DNA of 64,000 nt from Vibrio japonicus (GTDB taxonomy: Bacteria; Pseudomonadota; Gammaproteobacteria; Enterobacterales; Vibrionaceae), in contig NZ_CP102096.1 in the NCBI RefSeq assembly GCF_024582835.1, positions 2,604,001 to 2,668,000 on the forward strand, in the 5' to 3' direction. Of this stretch, positions 52,856 through 63,625 are shown piece by piece; within the stretch, counting starts at the first letter, position 1, and each line of letters starts with the position of its first letter. The translations under genes were made by a program, and so were the position numbers. The notes beneath the pieces were generated by a model. The model was not told the origin of the DNA. It did no database searches and was given only the letters and a program-made list of their open reading frames with translations.

Positions 52856-52868
52856 ACAAGCGCTAAGA

Positions 52869-55193
52869 TTAACGCTTAGCTTTAGCGAATGCGGCTGCAA
52901 ATGCGCCACCCATCGCGTTGTTTGATGATTCCTCACGGCGACGTTGACCACCACCTTGATTGGTTTGACGCTGTTGACCACGAGGCGCAGAGCCACGTTG
53001 TGGGCGGTTGTCTTGTCCTGGTTCATCATTCAAGCGCATAGAGAGTGCGATGCGCTTGCGTTGTACATCCACTTCCATCACTTTGACTTTAACGATGTCA
53101 CCGGCTTTCACCACTTCACGTGGGTCAGAGATAAAACGGTCAGTCAGCGCAGAAATATGGACTAATCCGTCCTGATGAACGCCGATATCAACAAATGCGC
53201 CAAAGTTGGCGACGTTCGACACCACACCTTCCAACACCATACCCGGTTCTAGGTCTGAAACTTTATTTACACCGTCGGCAAACGTTGCGGTTTTAAACTC
53301 AGGGCGCGGATCTCGGCCCGGTTTATCAAGCTCTTTGATGATGTCTGTTACCGTCGGTACACCAAAATTTTCATCGGTGTAATCAACCGCGTGCAAACCG
53401 CGTAAGAAATCCGTATCGCCGATCAGAGACTTCACCTCTTTCTGGTTTTTCTCTGCAATAGCCTTCACCACTGGGTAGGCTTCAGGGTGAACGGATGACG
53501 CATCAAGAGGGTTTTTACCATCCATAATACGTAAGAATCCCGCACACTGCTCAAACGCTTTAGGCCCCAAACGAGCGACTTTTTTCAACGTACTGCGTGC
53601 TTCAAAGCGACCGTTTTCGTCGCGGTAATCCACAATGTTCTGAGCGATCGTGCTCGACAGGCCTGCCACACGAGTTAACAACGCCGGAGAAGCGGTGTTC
53701 ACGTCAACACCTACCGCGTTAACACAGTCTTCAACCACCGCATCTAGACGCTTCGCCAGCATAGATTGGCTGACATCGTGCTGGTATTGACCCACACCGA
53801 TAGATTTAGGGTCGATTTTCACCAGTTCGGCTAGTGGGTCTTGCAAACGACGAGCAATCGACACAGCACCACGCAACGAAACGTCCAAGTTAGGAAACTC
53901 GTTCGCCGCTAGCTCGGATGCAGAATACACCGACGCGCCCGCTTCGCTTACCATGATCTTTTGTACTTTCAGGTTATTGCGTTTTATGAGGTCAGCCACA
54001 AAGCTGTCGGTTTCGCGTGAAGCCGTACCGTTACCAATCGCAATCAAGTCAACATTGTGCTTGGCAACTAAGCTTGCCACCACCTGCGCTGATTTATCGT
54101 ATTGGTTTTGCGGCGGGTGTGGGTAGATGGTTTCTGTCGCTAGCACCTTACCGGTTGAATCCACCACGGCAATTTTAGAGCCGGTACGCAAACCAGGGTC
54201 CAGACCGAGTGTCGCGCGAGGGCCCGCAGGCGCTGCCATCAACAAGTCTTTCAAGTTCGTCGCAAATACTTCAATCGCTTCGATTTCAGCACGCTCTTTC
54301 ATTGCGCCCATCAGTTCGGTTTCCATGTGCATCGAAACCTTGATACGCCACGCCCAGCTAATCACCTGTTTACGCCATGTGTCGGCAGGAGCATTGCTGA
54401 GCGAAATACCATAATGGTCAGCAATGATGGTTTCACAGTAAGACTGACGTACACTCTCTTCCTGAGCTGGGTCGGCGTTCATCGCCAGTGTCAGGAAGCC
54501 TTCGTTACGGCCACGTAGCATCGCTAATGCACGGTGTGAAGGTACTTTACTGAGCGGTTCATTATGTTCGAAGTAATCTTTAAATTTCTCACCTTCACGC
54601 TCTTTGCCATCGACAACGCGAGAAACCAACTCGGCGTTACGATTGAGGTGATGGCGGATTTTTTCCAGTAGATTCGCGTCTTCCGCGATACGTTCCATGA
54701 TGATCGCGCGTGCACCATCCAGTGCCGCTTTGGTATCCGCGATGCCTTTGTCTGCATCGATATAACGCGCTGCTTCACTTTCAGGCTCGGTTTGTGGTTC
54801 GTTCCATAGCGTGTCGGCTAACGGTTCAAGGCCCGCTTCAATTGCGATTTGACCTTTGGTGCGACGCTTGGGTTTGTATGGTAAGTACAAGTCTTCTAAA
54901 CGTGTTTTACTGTCGGCTTGGTTAATTTCAGCTTCTAGCTCAGCAGTCAGTTTGCCTTGCTCACCAATCGATTTAAGAATGGTTTGTCTGCGGTCATCCA
55001 GCTCACGCAGATACGATAGTCGGCTATCAAGGTTACGTAACTGGGTATCGTCCAGACCACCTGTCACCTCTTTACGGTAACGGGCAATAAATGGAACTGT
55101 GTTGCCATCATCGATCAGGGTAACAGCGGCAGTGACTTGCTCAGTGCGAACATTGAGTTCCTGAGCAATCATGTGACAGATAGCTTGGCTCAT
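52869..55193 (-). CDS. tex: Tex-family RNA-binding transcription accessory protein
   Basis: Tex is a cytoplasmic nucleic-acid-binding protein, related to eukaryotic Spt6, that affects toxin and virulence gene expression. The 774 residues have an N-terminal helical domain ([20 protein letters not shown] at about 34-53), a YqgF-like RNase H fold ([20 protein letters not shown] at about 329-348), two helix-hairpin-helix motifs ([20 protein letters not shown]), and the S1 domain ([20 protein letters not shown] at about 656-675). The last 50 residues are Arg/Gln/Gly-rich. Full length. It lies 90 bases from greB. Confidence 0.95.
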   Translation of the reverse strand: MSQAICHMIAQELNVRTEQVTAAVTLIDDGNTVPFIARYRKEVTGGLDDTQLRNLDSRLSYLRELDDRRQTILKSIGEQGKLTAELEAEINQADSKTRLEDLYLPYKPKRRTKGQIAIEAGLEPLADTLWNEPQTEPESEAARYIDADKGIADTKAALDGARAIIMERIAEDANLLEKIRHHLNRNAELVSRVVDGKEREGEKFKDYFEHNEPLSKVPSHRALAMLRGRNEGFLTLAMNADPAQEESVRQSYCETIIADHYGISLSNAPADTWRKQVISWAWRIKVSMHMETELMGAMKERAEIEAIEVFATNLKDLLMAAPAGPRATLGLDPGLRTGSKIAVVDSTGKVLATETIYPHPPQNQYDKSAQVVASLVAKHNVDLIAIGNGTASRETDSFVADLIKRNNLKVQKIMVSEAGASVYSASELAANEFPNLDVSLRGAVSIARRLQDPLAELVKIDPKSIGVGQYQHDVSQSMLAKRLDAVVEDCVNAVGVDVNTASPALLTRVAGLSSTIAQNIVDYRDENGRFEARSTLKKVARLGPKAFEQCAGFLRIMDGKNPLDASSVHPEAYPVVKAIAEKNQKEVKSLIGDTDFLRGLHAVDYTDENFGVPTVTDIIKELDKPGRDPRPEFKTATFADGVNKVSDLEPGMVLEGVVSNVANFGAFVDIGVHQDGLVHISALTDRFISDPREVVKAGDIVKVKVMEVDVQRKRIALSMRLNDEPGQDNRPQRGSAPRGQQRQTNQGGGQRRREESSNNAMGGAFAAAFAKAKR

Positions 55194-55283
55194 CCGTTGA
55201 ATCTCTTTGTATGATTTATTTGTGAAGCCCTAAGGCATCAATGAATTAATTAGTATGTGGGGTCGAAGGGCTGCGATATAAAG

Positions 55284-55760
55284 CTATTGCTTATACTCAA
55301 TCCGGTTAACAAACCACTCTTTATAACCTTCCGGGGTTTTTACGCTGAATTCGTCATCCACTTCTTTTTTTAGCAGTGCGCGTGCCATGGGTGAGTCGAT
55401 AGAGATATACCCTTTCGCATCACCATAGATTTCGTCAGGGCCAACAATGCGGAACGCTTTCACTTCGCCAGAGTCGTTTTCTATCTCGACCCACGCGCCA
55501 AAAAAGACTTTGCCTTCTTGCTGTGGAGAGTAGTCCACCACAGTCACTTGTTCGAGTCGCTTACGTAGATAACGCACACGTCGATCAATCTCGCGCAGTC
55601 GCTTTTTGTTGTATTGGTAATCTGCGTTTTCTGATCGATCACCTAAACTGGCTGCCCAAGTCACTTTTTTGGTCACTTCTGGACGTTCTTCTTTCCATAA
55701 AAAATCGAGCTCTTTTTTAAGCCGATCAAAGCCTTCACGGGTGATTAGGTTTGTTTTCAT
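55284..55760 (-). CDS. greB: Transcription elongation factor GreB
   Basis: GreB rescues backtracked RNA polymerase by stimulating transcript cleavage. The 158 residues have the N-terminal antiparallel coiled coil ([20 protein letters not shown], then [20 protein letters not shown] at about 41-60, with the acidic tip SENADYQ that carries the catalytic Asp and Glu) and a C-terminal FKBP-like domain ([20 protein letters not shown] at about 106-125). The basic [13 protein letters not shown] distinguishes it as GreB. Neighbour of tex and divergent from ompR, an order shared with E. coli. Confidence 0.95.
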   Translation of the reverse strand: MKTNLITREGFDRLKKELDFLWKEERPEVTKKVTWAASLGDRSENADYQYNKKRLREIDRRVRYLRKRLEQVTVVDYSPQQEGKVFFGAWVEIENDSGEVKAFRIVGPDEIYGDAKGYISIDSPMARALLKKEVDDEFSVKTPEGYKEWFVNRIEYKQ

Positions 55761-55927
55761 ATTTCTGTTACGACTGGATTGAAACTACTGTATACATTAG
55801 CTAAAAAGGAAATAAACGTTAACAATTCTTTGCGCCACTTTGGTCAGAACAGTGTTACATTCCAAATGGTCAAAAAGGGTAAAAACCCTGCATGGGCGCA
55901 AATACAGTTATTAGGTGGAATCATTAC

Positions 55928-56647
55928 ATGCAAGAAAATCACAAGATCTTAGTCGTTGATGACGATGCACGCCTACGAGCGTTGCTCGAGCGTTACTTGT
56001 CTGAACAGGGATTCCAAGTACGCAGTGTGGCAAACAGTGAACAAATGGATCGCCTGCTCACTCGTGAAAACTTTCATCTAATGGTGCTGGACTTAATGCT
56101 ACCTGGCGAAGATGGTCTTTCAATCTGCCGTCGCCTACGTAATGCCAATAACATGCTACCGATCCTGATGCTCACTGCAAAGGGAGATGAAATTGACCGT
56201 ATCGTAGGCCTCGAAGTGGGTGCCGATGACTACCTACCAAAGCCCTTTAATCCACGTGAACTGCTTGCTCGTATTAAAGCGGTACTCCGTCGTCAAACGA
56301 TAGAGTTGCCAGGAGCGCCAAGCAGTGAAGAACAAGTGGTTGAGTTTGGTGATTTCCGTTTAAACTTAGGTACACGCGAAATGTTCCGTGGCGACGAATC
56401 AATGCCACTCACATCAGGTGAATTTGCGGTGCTGAAAGCATTGGTGACGAATGCTCGAGAGCCAATGTCGCGTGATAAGTTGATGAACATGGCGCGAGGC
56501 CGTGAGTACTCTGCGATGGAACGTTCTATAGACGTTCAGATTTCTCGCCTGCGCCGCATGCTTGAAGTTGACCCAAGCAAACCACGTTATATTCAAACGG
56601 TCTGGGGCTTAGGTTACGTTTTCGTACCGGACGGAAAAGAAGCGTAA
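55928..56647 (+). CDS. ompR: Osmolarity response regulator OmpR
   Basis: OmpR is the response regulator of the EnvZ-OmpR system that controls porins and other surface genes. The 239 residues have a receiver domain (KILVVDDDARLRALLERYLS; phosphoacceptor Asp in MVLDLMLPGEDGLSICRRL at about 54-72) and a winged-helix DNA-binding domain (SMPLTSGEFAVLKALVTNAR at about 157-176; SAMERSIDVQISRLRRML). The start is at 55928, the MQENHKIL typical of the family. Twelve upstream codons in frame are not conserved. The envZ gene follows after 69 bases. Confidence 0.96.
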   Translation: MQENHKILVVDDDARLRALLERYLSEQGFQVRSVANSEQMDRLLTRENFHLMVLDLMLPGEDGLSICRRLRNANNMLPILMLTAKGDEIDRIVGLEVGADDYLPKPFNPRELLARIKAVLRRQTIELPGAPSSEEQVVEFGDFRLNLGTREMFRGDESMPLTSGEFAVLKALVTNAREPMSRDKLMNMARGREYSAMERSIDVQISRLRRMLEVDPSKPRYIQTVWGLGYVFVPDGKEA

Positions 56648-56663
56648 ATACTTATGTGTTAAG

Positions 56664-56695
56664 GTGCGAGACATTGTCTCGCACTTTTTGTTTTT
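56664..56695 (+). terminator. Terminator-like hairpin between ompR and envZ
   Basis: GTGCGAGAC-ATT-GTCTCGCAC followed by TTTTTGTTTTT is a strong intrinsic terminator shape in the 69-base gap. In E. coli the two genes overlap. Here it should reduce envZ transcription relative to ompR. Confidence 0.85.
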
Positions 56696-56716
56696 GCCAC
56701 TATCAAGGTCGCTGTT

Positions 56717-58024
56717 ATGCGCATTCGCAGTTCATTCACTCAATCCATTTTCATCTTCCTCACCCTGCTGATTGCTAGCCAAATCTACTCTTACTACGCG
56801 GTTTTCAACTACGCGTTAATGCCAAGTTTGCAGCAGTTCAACAAGATTTTAGGTCATGAGATTAGCCTGATGCTAAGCGACTCTGACAATCTTGAAGATG
56901 GCTTAGGTATGGATGGTCCACTGCGTAGGCGAGTACTAGAGCAACTCGGGGTGACAATTCACAGCGAAGAGAGCCCAATCGCTGAAGAGTTCCACCACGC
57001 CATCACCATAGACTTAATGAGCGAGGAGATGAGCAAGGAGTTAGGAGCCGCGACCGATGTGCGCATGATGCTGGGTTCAGAAAGCTACATATTGTGGATT
57101 CAGACCGATGCACTTCCTAGTTCGCTACTTCGCATCCCACTCTCTGAGCTTCAAGAAGAAGACTTTACGCCTCTGTTTCGCAATAGCTTAATCATGGCGC
57201 TGCTCATCATTGCTGGCGGATGGCTGTTTATCCGCTTACAAAACCGCCCTCTTATTGCCCTAGAAAAAGCGGCGAAAGGGGTTGGTCGTGGTGAAGTGCC
57301 GCCACCTATCCCTGAGCAAGGTGCATCTGAGATTCGCTCGGTAACACGTGCATTTAATCAGATGTCAAAGGGGATACAAGCGCTAGAAGAAGACCGAGCA
57401 TTGCTCATGGCGGGCATCAGCCACGACTTGCGCACCCCTCTGACTCGTATTCGACTCGCGACAGAAATGATGTCGCCTGAAGATAGCTACTTAGCTGAAG
57501 GTATCATCAGTGACACCGAAGAGTGCAATGAGATCATCAGCCAATTTATGGACTATTTAAAGCCAGTCAACAAACAGTCATTTTTGGAAGTCGACCTGAA
57601 CGAAATTGCCAATGATGTGGCGATGTCAGAAGGCGGCTATGAGATTCAGATAGAAACCGAACTCCACGAGCCGATGAAAATGACACTGGGAAGCCCAATT
57701 TCGATTAAGCGTGCGGTGAGCAACCTAGTCGTTAATGCACTGCGCTACGGAAATGGCTGGATTAAAGTCAGCACGGGCATAACCGCAGACAATAAGCTGG
57801 TCTGGGTAAGTGTTGAAGACAATGGACCTGGAATCGAGCAAAGTCAGATCAGTAAGTTGTTTGCCCCATTCACACGCGGAGACACGGCTCGTGGGAGTGA
57901 AGGAACCGGGCTAGGTCTAACCATCGTGAAAAGAATTGTCAGCCAGCATAGTGGCTCTGTGATTGTGAATAATCGCAGCGGTGGAGGCTTGAAAGTGCAG
58001 ATTAGCTTCCCTGCAATGAAGTAG
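56717..58024 (+). CDS. envZ: Osmosensor histidine kinase EnvZ
   Basis: EnvZ is the inner-membrane kinase/phosphatase partner of OmpR. The 435 residues have a first membrane helix ([20 protein letters not shown] at about 5-24), a periplasmic sensor domain (about 35-155), a second helix ([18 protein letters not shown] at about 157-174), a HAMP domain ([20 protein letters not shown]), the H-box [20 protein letters not shown] with the phosphorylated His, and the ATPase with N box [11 protein letters not shown] and G boxes [17 protein letters not shown] and [16 protein letters not shown]. The tandem with ompR is conserved. Confidence 0.96.
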   Translation: MRIRSSFTQSIFIFLTLLIASQIYSYYAVFNYALMPSLQQFNKILGHEISLMLSDSDNLEDGLGMDGPLRRRVLEQLGVTIHSEESPIAEEFHHAITIDLMSEEMSKELGAATDVRMMLGSESYILWIQTDALPSSLLRIPLSELQEEDFTPLFRNSLIMALLIIAGGWLFIRLQNRPLIALEKAAKGVGRGEVPPPIPEQGASEIRSVTRAFNQMSKGIQALEEDRALLMAGISHDLRTPLTRIRLATEMMSPEDSYLAEGIISDTEECNEIISQFMDYLKPVNKQSFLEVDLNEIANDVAMSEGGYEIQIETELHEPMKMTLGSPISIKRAVSNLVVNALRYGNGWIKVSTGITADNKLVWVSVEDNGPGIEQSQISKLFAPFTRGDTARGSEGTGLGLTIVKRIVSQHSGSVIVNNRSGGGLKVQISFPAMK

Positions 58025-58039
58025 TGTCAGACGAAAGAG

Positions 58040-58070
58040 AAAGGGCGCTGTCATTGACTACGCCCTTTTT
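58040..58070. terminator. Bidirectional terminator between envZ and gspN
   Basis: AAAGGGCG, a 13-base loop with partial pairing, and CGCCCTTTTTAAAT. It lies just after envZ (stop 58022-58024) and converges on the end of the gsp operon. Confidence 0.8.
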
Positions 58071-58073
58071 AAA

Positions 58074-58838
58074 TTAAAATCTACCGTTGTAAGTAAACTG
58101 ATATCGACCTTCTGAATCAGGGTCAGGTAGCCAGGCTAACTGATCACTGAATGCCTTCGGAAATTCACTACCCGGTTTGAACCATGCTTTACTTTGGTAA
58201 CGACGATCAGGCTGCAGTACCACTTCCGCTTCGCTCTCTACTTGCGCGCTTTTTTGCCCACCATTTAAGGCGATCACGCTATCACTGCAAGTCACATCCG
58301 CCACGACAGGGCCAACAACTAATTCATCCAGCGGTGTTCCAATCTTGTCTGTGTTCCAAACAACCGTTCCTTCACCTGCTCGACAATAAGGTGCAGCGTA
58401 GTCTAAGCGCTTCACTGTCAGTTCTATATTCCCAGTTAACGTCAATGGTATCGGCATTGGCGGAGCCATTTTAATCACCTGACTCACTGGCAGAGAAGCC
58501 ATTAAATTTTCGGCATACAAGGTTCCATTCAAGCCGTAACCGACGGCTCCACGTCCTGTTAGCTGCATATCACTGCCCTGACCAAATCGGATCTGAGCTT
58601 CTGCTTTTCCTGATAACAACTTAGAGGGCAGCAACGTCCACTGGATCTCACCAAAGCTTTCATTCTGCCAGCTCACATTAGAGGCACTACCTTGCCAAAC
58701 AGTGCCTTCTATACCCGCTAATTTTAACTGCCTTGGTAGTGGCACGTTGTCGACAAGCACCTGCGCTGGCAAATGTACAATTGCGCTCACGACAAAGATG
58801 AACAACAAACCAATGCCAAGCAGAAAATATTTTTTCAC
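58074..58838 (-). CDS. gspN: Type II secretion protein N (GspN/EpsN)
   Basis: GspN is an inner-membrane accessory protein of type II secretion, the last gene of the operon. The 254 residues start with a membrane anchor (YFLLGIGLLFIFVVSAIVHL), then periplasmic sequence (LAGIEGTVWQGSASNVSWQN, GEIQWTLLPSKLLSGKAEAQ, LTGRGAVGYGLNGTLYAENL). The start is GTG at 58838 because AAGGGG lies 7 bases upstream and the product has the usual length. An in-frame ATG 22 codons earlier lies inside gspM. It runs into the terminator near 58040-58070. Confidence 0.9.
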   Translation of the reverse strand: MKKYFLLGIGLLFIFVVSAIVHLPAQVLVDNVPLPRQLKLAGIEGTVWQGSASNVSWQNESFGEIQWTLLPSKLLSGKAEAQIRFGQGSDMQLTGRGAVGYGLNGTLYAENLMASLPVSQVIKMAPPMPIPLTLTGNIELTVKRLDYAAPYCRAGEGTVVWNTDKIGTPLDELVVGPVVADVTCSDSVIALNGGQKSAQVESEAEVVLQPDRRYQSKAWFKPGSEFPKAFSDQLAWLPDPDSEGRYQFTYNGRF

Positions 58839-58842
58839 CCAT

Positions 58843-59334
58843 TTACCCCTTCGTGAACTGTAAGCGCTTAATTTCAACCACGCCGTTCTGATCACCTTTA
58901 TCAATATCTAAAAATGTCACCGTGATACCTTGAGTATCTTGAAGAAAGGCCATCCATTCAGCAAAGCGATTAAAAGGTAGAGGTGAAATCCACACTTGAA
59001 GCTGTTCGTCACGTGGCTGTACTCGAAGCAGCTCAATGTTAAAACGACGAGCTGAGGAAGAAACAGCCTGATTCAATGGCGTACTTGACACCACCTGTCC
59101 TGACTGACCACGTAAAGAAGTAATCTCATCTGCTTTCTCTTTAACCCAAGTAAGCAACTGTTTTTCGCTTTGAATGCTTTGCTGTGCTGCTTCCGCTCTC
59201 TGTAATACGGGCTGAACTAATCCCCAATATAGCCCGCCAAATACCAACAGTATCGTACAGACTATCACCAGTCTTTGCTCTCGCCCCGAGATCTGACGCC
59301 ACCAGTTTTGTACCGAATTAAGTAATGCGCTCAT
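58843..59334 (-). CDS. gspM: Type II secretion protein M (GspM/EpsM)
   Basis: GspM is a bitopic inner-membrane component that pairs with GspL in the assembly platform of the secretion ATPase. The 163 residues start with cytoplasmic MSALLNSVQNWWRQISGREQ, then a membrane helix (RLVIVCTILLVFGGLYWGLV at about 21-40), then a coiled coil (RAEAAQQSIQSEKQLLTWVK) and a ferredoxin-like periplasmic domain (LRVQPRDEQLQVWISPLPFN). It lies 10 bases after the gspL stop. Confidence 0.94.
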   Translation of the reverse strand: MSALLNSVQNWWRQISGREQRLVIVCTILLVFGGLYWGLVQPVLQRAEAAQQSIQSEKQLLTWVKEKADEITSLRGQSGQVVSSTPLNQAVSSSARRFNIELLRVQPRDEQLQVWISPLPFNRFAEWMAFLQDTQGITVTFLDIDKGDQNGVVEIKRLQFTKG

Positions 59335-59344
59335 ATGGGCCTCC

Positions 59345-60556
59345 TCATAATGGCTTTAATACAAAGGAGCCATTGACCAGCTCACCTGAGCGGCTAAGTT
59401 GTCCTTGTTCGACACTGAATTTGGATGCCAAAAGTTCACGGGCTTTCTCAAAGGTTTGAAAATCTTGGCTTTGAGCTTGAAGTCGCACTTCTCCTCTCGC
59501 ACCATCAAACTTAAAACTGGTTAAATTGAGCGTTGGTACCTGTTTTAACAGCGCTGGCATATCTCCCATCCATTGCAGAAGTGATTCATCACCACCATTG
59601 CCAGAAAGTCGATTTGCTTCGCGTTCCATCTCGCGTTTTAGATAGCTCACTGTCGGAATCTTCGTTTTACCCGGTAATGCTTGACGGAAAATGCGTTCAC
59701 TTTCCATTCGATAAGCCTGGGCCTCTGCTTCGTATTTTTGAATTTTCAGTACGCTGTCAACCAGCACAACCGCTATCAAAAACACAGCGGCAATCGCCAC
59801 TTTTTGCCACACTTTCCAATAGCGATAAAACGACGACTTAGGTTTAAAAGTACCGGTAAGCAGGTTCACTTTGCTACGAATCGCATGCTCTGCTAACAGC
59901 TGAATCACCAATTGTGGCTCACCATTTACCCACAGTTGATTCTCATCCAATGCAATATCAGGCAGTGCAGTAAAAGAAGTAAGAGGTAAAAACTCATCAC
60001 CCTCTTTTACCCACTCCGATTGAGCCATGAAGGACAACCACTCATTATTGATTGAGATACCGCTATAAGGCGTTTTCTTCAAGAGCCATTGGTTATCGAT
60101 CTCTAGCGCAGCAATCCCTTCCAGATCAGGTAGTGCTAGTACGTCAGGTAATACAGACTGCACCTGACAGCCAATATCCCTTAGGCTCAATAACGCCTGC
60201 TCAAGCCATTCGGTTTCAACTGCACAGATCTGAGCTTTTCCTGCGCTCTTGCTCAACACTGAAAAATGGAGCTGTTCAACATCCTGAGCGAGCTCATCTT
60301 CCAACAAAAACGGTAGCATGCCTTCAAATTGACGGCTTGCCCCTGCAGGAATATCTACCTCAGTTAAAACAAGACTCGCAGCAGAAAGTAGCACGATGGT
60401 TCGGCGATTTTCAGCATAGGCAGCCAGTTCAGCAAGCGCATCCCAGTCAGCCAGTTCTCCACAAGCAATGACTTCCTTTTGCTGCTCAGACCAAACCAGC
60501 CATTGTATGGTCGACCCTGTATTATTGCTCAGTCGAACGATCAGATACTCGTTCAC
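59345..60556 (-). CDS. gspL: Type II secretion protein L (GspL/EpsL)
   Basis: GspL links the ATPase GspE to the membrane platform. The 403 residues have a cytoplasmic actin-like region ([40 protein letters not shown] at about 74-93), a single membrane helix ([20 protein letters not shown] at about 255-274) and a periplasmic ferredoxin-like domain ([20 protein letters not shown]). I choose GTG 60556 as start since GAGGT lies about 5 bases upstream; the 14 earlier codons overlap gspK. Length matches V. cholerae EpsL. Confidence 0.93.
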   Translation of the reverse strand: MNEYLIVRLSNNTGSTIQWLVWSEQQKEVIACGELADWDALAELAAYAENRRTIVLLSAASLVLTEVDIPAGASRQFEGMLPFLLEDELAQDVEQLHFSVLSKSAGKAQICAVETEWLEQALLSLRDIGCQVQSVLPDVLALPDLEGIAALEIDNQWLLKKTPYSGISINNEWLSFMAQSEWVKEGDEFLPLTSFTALPDIALDENQLWVNGEPQLVIQLLAEHAIRSKVNLLTGTFKPKSSFYRYWKVWQKVAIAAVFLIAVVLVDSVLKIQKYEAEAQAYRMESERIFRQALPGKTKIPTVSYLKREMEREANRLSGNGGDESLLQWMGDMPALLKQVPTLNLTSFKFDGARGEVRLQAQSQDFQTFEKARELLASKFSVEQGQLSRSGELVNGSFVLKPL

Positions 60557-61541
60557 CGATACCTCCAAAGCGACGGCTGACCACCGTTGCAGTTTCACGA
60601 TTATTACTAAATATTAGGCTACGTGCGCGAACTCTTGAGTTCCCAACAAGTATCTCTGCATCTAACTCAAAATACGCACTATCTACCGTCAAATATCCTT
60701 TGATTGGGGCTAGCACTTCTTGCTTGATGTTCGCTAACTCACCTTCCTTGAGAAAATCGTCGACACTTCCCCACCCTTCGTAAGGACGACTCTCTAAAAT
60801 GTCTCTCATTTGCTGTGTACTGAAATTTGGCTGAAAGATTGCGCTCAGTAGCTCAGCCTGCTCTGGGTGAATAGTATTGACATTCAGCTTCAGCTCATTG
60901 GTCGGTATGACACAGATGTACGGAGCCAACTTTTGCATGACTTCACCTGATGCTTGATTGACAGCACGAAGCTCGGAGCTATCGGCCAACATGGAATTGG
61001 CAGCGACATACGAGGGTGACATTGATTCGTAATAGCTGTCTTCAACACCCGACACAGAGCTCTGCACATTATTTGAGTCAACGTAATCCCATAATGATTG
61101 AGACACTTCTTCCGCCTGATAATTGTCTATCTCTAGCTCTTCCATCATGAACTGAAACGCTTGCACCAAGAATGGCACACGATCAGAACCCGCTTCCTGC
61201 GTGACAGCAGTGAACGCATTTAAGTTGAAACACGCCTGTTTATCGACGATATGCCCAGTCAACGTACCAAAATCGAGAGGATACGTTTGCTTTTCTATAG
61301 CCCAAGGCTGAGACAGATTAATCGTGTCAGAGTCTTTGTAACTTTGCTCAATACCAGTTTTGGCTAACGCTTCTGCGCCAATGCTATACCAGTAAGCCTG
61401 CTGATAATTGAGCTGATTAGTAGCGCGCTTAAATTGCCCAAATAGACGCTCAGCCATCGTGGCGGCAATGCTTACCATCACTGCCAGTAGTAACAAAACA
61501 ACGATAAGTGCCACACCTCGCTGCGGATTAACTGGTTTCAT
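60522..61541 (-). CDS. gspK: Type II secretion minor pseudopilin K (GspK/EpsK)
   Basis: GspK caps the pseudopilus tip with GspI and GspJ. The 339 residues begin with a prepilin peptide [20 protein letters not shown] (cleavage after the Gly; the usual Glu+5 is absent, as expected for GspK) and have a large alpha domain with [20 protein letters not shown] (about 118-137) and a Helix-hairpin-like [23 protein letters not shown] 61541 follows a GGAG. It overlaps gspL by 35 bases and gspJ by 14. Confidence 0.94.
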   Translation of the reverse strand: MKPVNPQRGVALIVVLLLLAVMVSIAATMAERLFGQFKRATNQLNYQQAYWYSIGAEALAKTGIEQSYKDSDTINLSQPWAIEKQTYPLDFGTLTGHIVDKQACFNLNAFTAVTQEAGSDRVPFLVQAFQFMMEELEIDNYQAEEVSQSLWDYVDSNNVQSSVSGVEDSYYESMSPSYVAANSMLADSSELRAVNQASGEVMQKLAPYICVIPTNELKLNVNTIHPEQAELLSAIFQPNFSTQQMRDILESRPYEGWGSVDDFLKEGELANIKQEVLAPIKGYLTVDSAYFELDAEILVGNSRVRARSLIFSNNRETATVVSRRFGGIGERVSDRSTEQ

Positions 61542-62175
61542 CGTCTGCTCCAGACAAGCTGATTGAACTACCAGCAATCAAGTAAATACGCTCAATTTTT
61601 CCGTAATCTTTCAGCTCAAGTTCAACGGTTATGGCCTGAGGTAAGGCATTATTTTTTTCCCAATTAGACTGCCACTCTTTACCGTCGTAAAAGCTCAAAT
61701 TAAATGACTCGACCTTATCTATCAGAGGCATGACGAGTGCCTGTTGACCCGCTGGTGTATCTGGGTATCGCCACCAAACTCGCTCTAGCTGGTTGTCTCT
61801 GAGGCGGTATCCTACTTTTGTCACTTCACCACGGGGAAATTGTTGCTCTGGGTTGTGCCATCCCAAACGAGCAAACATCACGCCTTTCGCATCCGAATCA
61901 AGCAAGTAATCTTGCCATTGAATCAGCTTGGGTGAGGGATCCTCTCCATTCGTTCGAGTTTTCCGCAATGCCATTTGCCGAAAGTCGTTATTCAAAAACA
62001 CCAACGCTCGTTGTAGTGTTTTTAAGCGTTCATTTCGCTCCAGAGAAAGCTCGTTACTGCGCTGAACTTGGTTAAGTACTTGGTACGCACCGACACTCAA
62101 GCTGGCAAATATCGCAATCGCCACCAGCACCTCGATTAAGGTAAAGCCACACTGAACACGTTTAGTTCGTAACAT
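61528..62175 (-). CDS. gspJ: Type II secretion minor pseudopilin J (GspJ/EpsJ)
   Basis: GspJ is a pseudopilin of the tip complex. The 215 residues begin [20 protein letters not shown], with prepilin cleavage at [12 protein letters not shown] (Glu+5 present), followed by the membrane-spanning helix. [20 protein letters not shown] (about 127-146) is part of the C-terminal beta-rich domain. Start 62175 is chosen because the leader is then short. An open 29-codon extension upstream lies within gspI. It overlaps gspI by 14 bases. Confidence 0.94.
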   Translation of the reverse strand: MLRTKRVQCGFTLIEVLVAIAIFASLSVGAYQVLNQVQRSNELSLERNERLKTLQRALVFLNNDFRQMALRKTRTNGEDPSPKLIQWQDYLLDSDAKGVMFARLGWHNPEQQFPRGEVTKVGYRLRDNQLERVWWRYPDTPAGQQALVMPLIDKVESFNLSFYDGKEWQSNWEKNNALPQAITVELELKDYGKIERIYLIAGSSISLSGADDETS

Positions 62176-62518
62176 AACTTCGTACCGTGACAATCGGCGA
62201 GCCGTTTTCTTTCGCCGCGACTTTAACGTCAAAGGCTTGCAATAGGTTTCCTGCCGTAGCAACTGGCTCTATCGTCCAATACCACTCAATACCTGCAAGC
62301 TCTTCTTTACCGTTTGATTTCGTAGGTTTGCTCTCCGATAAAATGACTTTTGCCATTTGGTTATCCGCCACCATCGAAGCAAACGTTTTTTCCTCTAGAT
62401 AGCTCAAGGTATTGATGTGCTGACTAACAGAACGAATAACCGCGATTGCTGCTGTCGCAAAGATCGCAAGCGCAACCAAAACTTCAAGTAGGGTAAATCC
62501 TGACTTACGCTTCTTCAT
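62162..62518 (-). CDS. gspI: Type II secretion minor pseudopilin I (GspI/EpsI)
   Basis: GspI nucleates the pseudopilus tip. The 118 residues begin MKKRKSGFTLLEVLVALAIF (prepilin site KSG/FTLLE, Glu+5) then EEKTFASMVADNQMAKVILS and a short C-terminal globular part (GIEWYWTIEPVATAGNLLQA). ATG 62518 has AGGAGA 5 bases before it. It overlaps gspH by 14 bases. Confidence 0.95.
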   Translation of the reverse strand: MKKRKSGFTLLEVLVALAIFATAAIAVIRSVSQHINTLSYLEEKTFASMVADNQMAKVILSESKPTKSNGKEELAGIEWYWTIEPVATAGNLLQAFDVKVAAKENGSPIVTVRSYVTN

Positions 62519-63089
62519 CACTCTCTCCTGGGGCCAGAATGATGATCTGTCCATTTTCTTTTGCCACTACATGCCACGCATCTTGCTCAGCACTGAGGTT
62601 CTGCGGGTAAATGGCAATAGAGAATGGGGTGACTTCACCGCTCGACATAATAAACACCTGAGGGGCAGGTACTTTCTCTTCTTCCTCTACATCAGCAAAC
62701 ATCTCTTCATCAAAGAGGCTAGAGGGGTTAAACAATCGGTCTTCATCTTTCCACGCAGTTCCACCTAGCTGTAACACCATTGCTATACCATCGGGTAGAT
62801 CCACCTCTTCAGGAAGTTCGCTGTCGTTCAACTTTTCCCAGCCTTCTACATCTAATGTCAGCAGCTGATAAGAGGCGTCCTTTTCATCAAAATGAACACC
62901 ATAATCCTTGCCACTTAGAATTGCCTCTTCGTTAAGAAGCTGCAAACGATGATAAAGCGCCAGCGCTTGCTGCTTTGCTTCATCCGAGCTTTTTTGCGGC
63001 AGAGTCGAGATGACCGCTACCGATGCCACTGAAAGCAGCACAAGTACCAGCAGGATCTCGATTAGGGTGAATCCCTTTTGAATACGCAT
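62505..63089 (-). CDS. gspH: Type II secretion minor pseudopilin H (GspH/EpsH)
   Basis: GspH links the tip to the GspG major pseudopilus. The 194 residues start MRIQKGFTLIEILLVLVLLS (site KG/FTLIE, Glu+5) and continue with a beta-sandwich domain (LALYHRLQLLNEEAILSGKD at about 42-61; YGVHFDEKDASYQLLTLDVE), ending in IILAPGESDEEA. It lies 45 bases after gspG and overlaps gspI. Confidence 0.94.
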   Translation of the reverse strand: MRIQKGFTLIEILLVLVLLSVASVAVISTLPQKSSDEAKQQALALYHRLQLLNEEAILSGKDYGVHFDEKDASYQLLTLDVEGWEKLNDSELPEEVDLPDGIAMVLQLGGTAWKDEDRLFNPSSLFDEEMFADVEEEEKVPAPQVFIMSSGEVTPFSIAIYPQNLSAEQDAWHVVAKENGQIIILAPGESDEEA

Positions 63090-63134
63090 CGCTTATCTGG
63101 GGCAGATCACTCCGCCCCACACCATTAGATCGGG

Positions 63135-63578
63135 TTATTGGAAATCTTGGATATTCCAGTTGCCGATATCAGTATTAGCGCCCTCGCCGCCTTCCTGACC
63201 ATCTGCACCTAGCGTAAAGATATCTGTCGCGCCTTTATCACCTGGGCTTAAATATTGGTATTCATTGCCCCATGGATCGTTAGGTAAACGCTTGATGTAG
63301 CCGCCTTCACGGTAATTGCGTGGTTCTGGGCTAGACGGTTTTGTCACCAGTGCATCCAAACCTTGATCAGTGGTTGGGTATACGCTGTTGTCTAACTTAT
63401 ACATGTCTAGTGCGTTCTCAAGCGCAACAATATCTGTGATTGCCTTTTGTTGATCCGCTTTCTCTTTGTTGCCCAGAAGGTTAGGTACAACAAAACTTGC
63501 GAGAATACCCAAAATGACGATAACAACCATGACTTCTAATAGGGTAAAGCCTGACTGTTTTTTCGTTATAGTTTTCAT
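63135..63578 (-). CDS. gspG: Type II secretion major pseudopilin G (GspG/EpsG)
   Basis: GspG builds the pseudopilus filament that pushes exoproteins through the outer-membrane secretin. The 147-residue precursor is MKTITKKQSGFTLLEVMVVI, with cleavage at QSG/FTLLE, then the helix FVVPNLLGNKEKADQQKAIT and the globular part with LDMYKLDNSVYPTTDQGLDA and LPNDPWGNEYQYLSPGDKGA (calcium-site region). The start at 63578 is set by GGAG 8 bases upstream. An in-frame ATG 4 codons earlier is weaker. Confidence 0.96.
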   Translation of the reverse strand: MKTITKKQSGFTLLEVMVVIVILGILASFVVPNLLGNKEKADQQKAITDIVALENALDMYKLDNSVYPTTDQGLDALVTKPSSPEPRNYREGGYIKRLPNDPWGNEYQYLSPGDKGATDIFTLGADGQEGGEGANTDIGNWNIQDFQ

Positions 63579-63625
63579 TATGTTCTCCAAATCAAAAACT
63601 TAGAGTGGATATTAAGCTAACTGCC

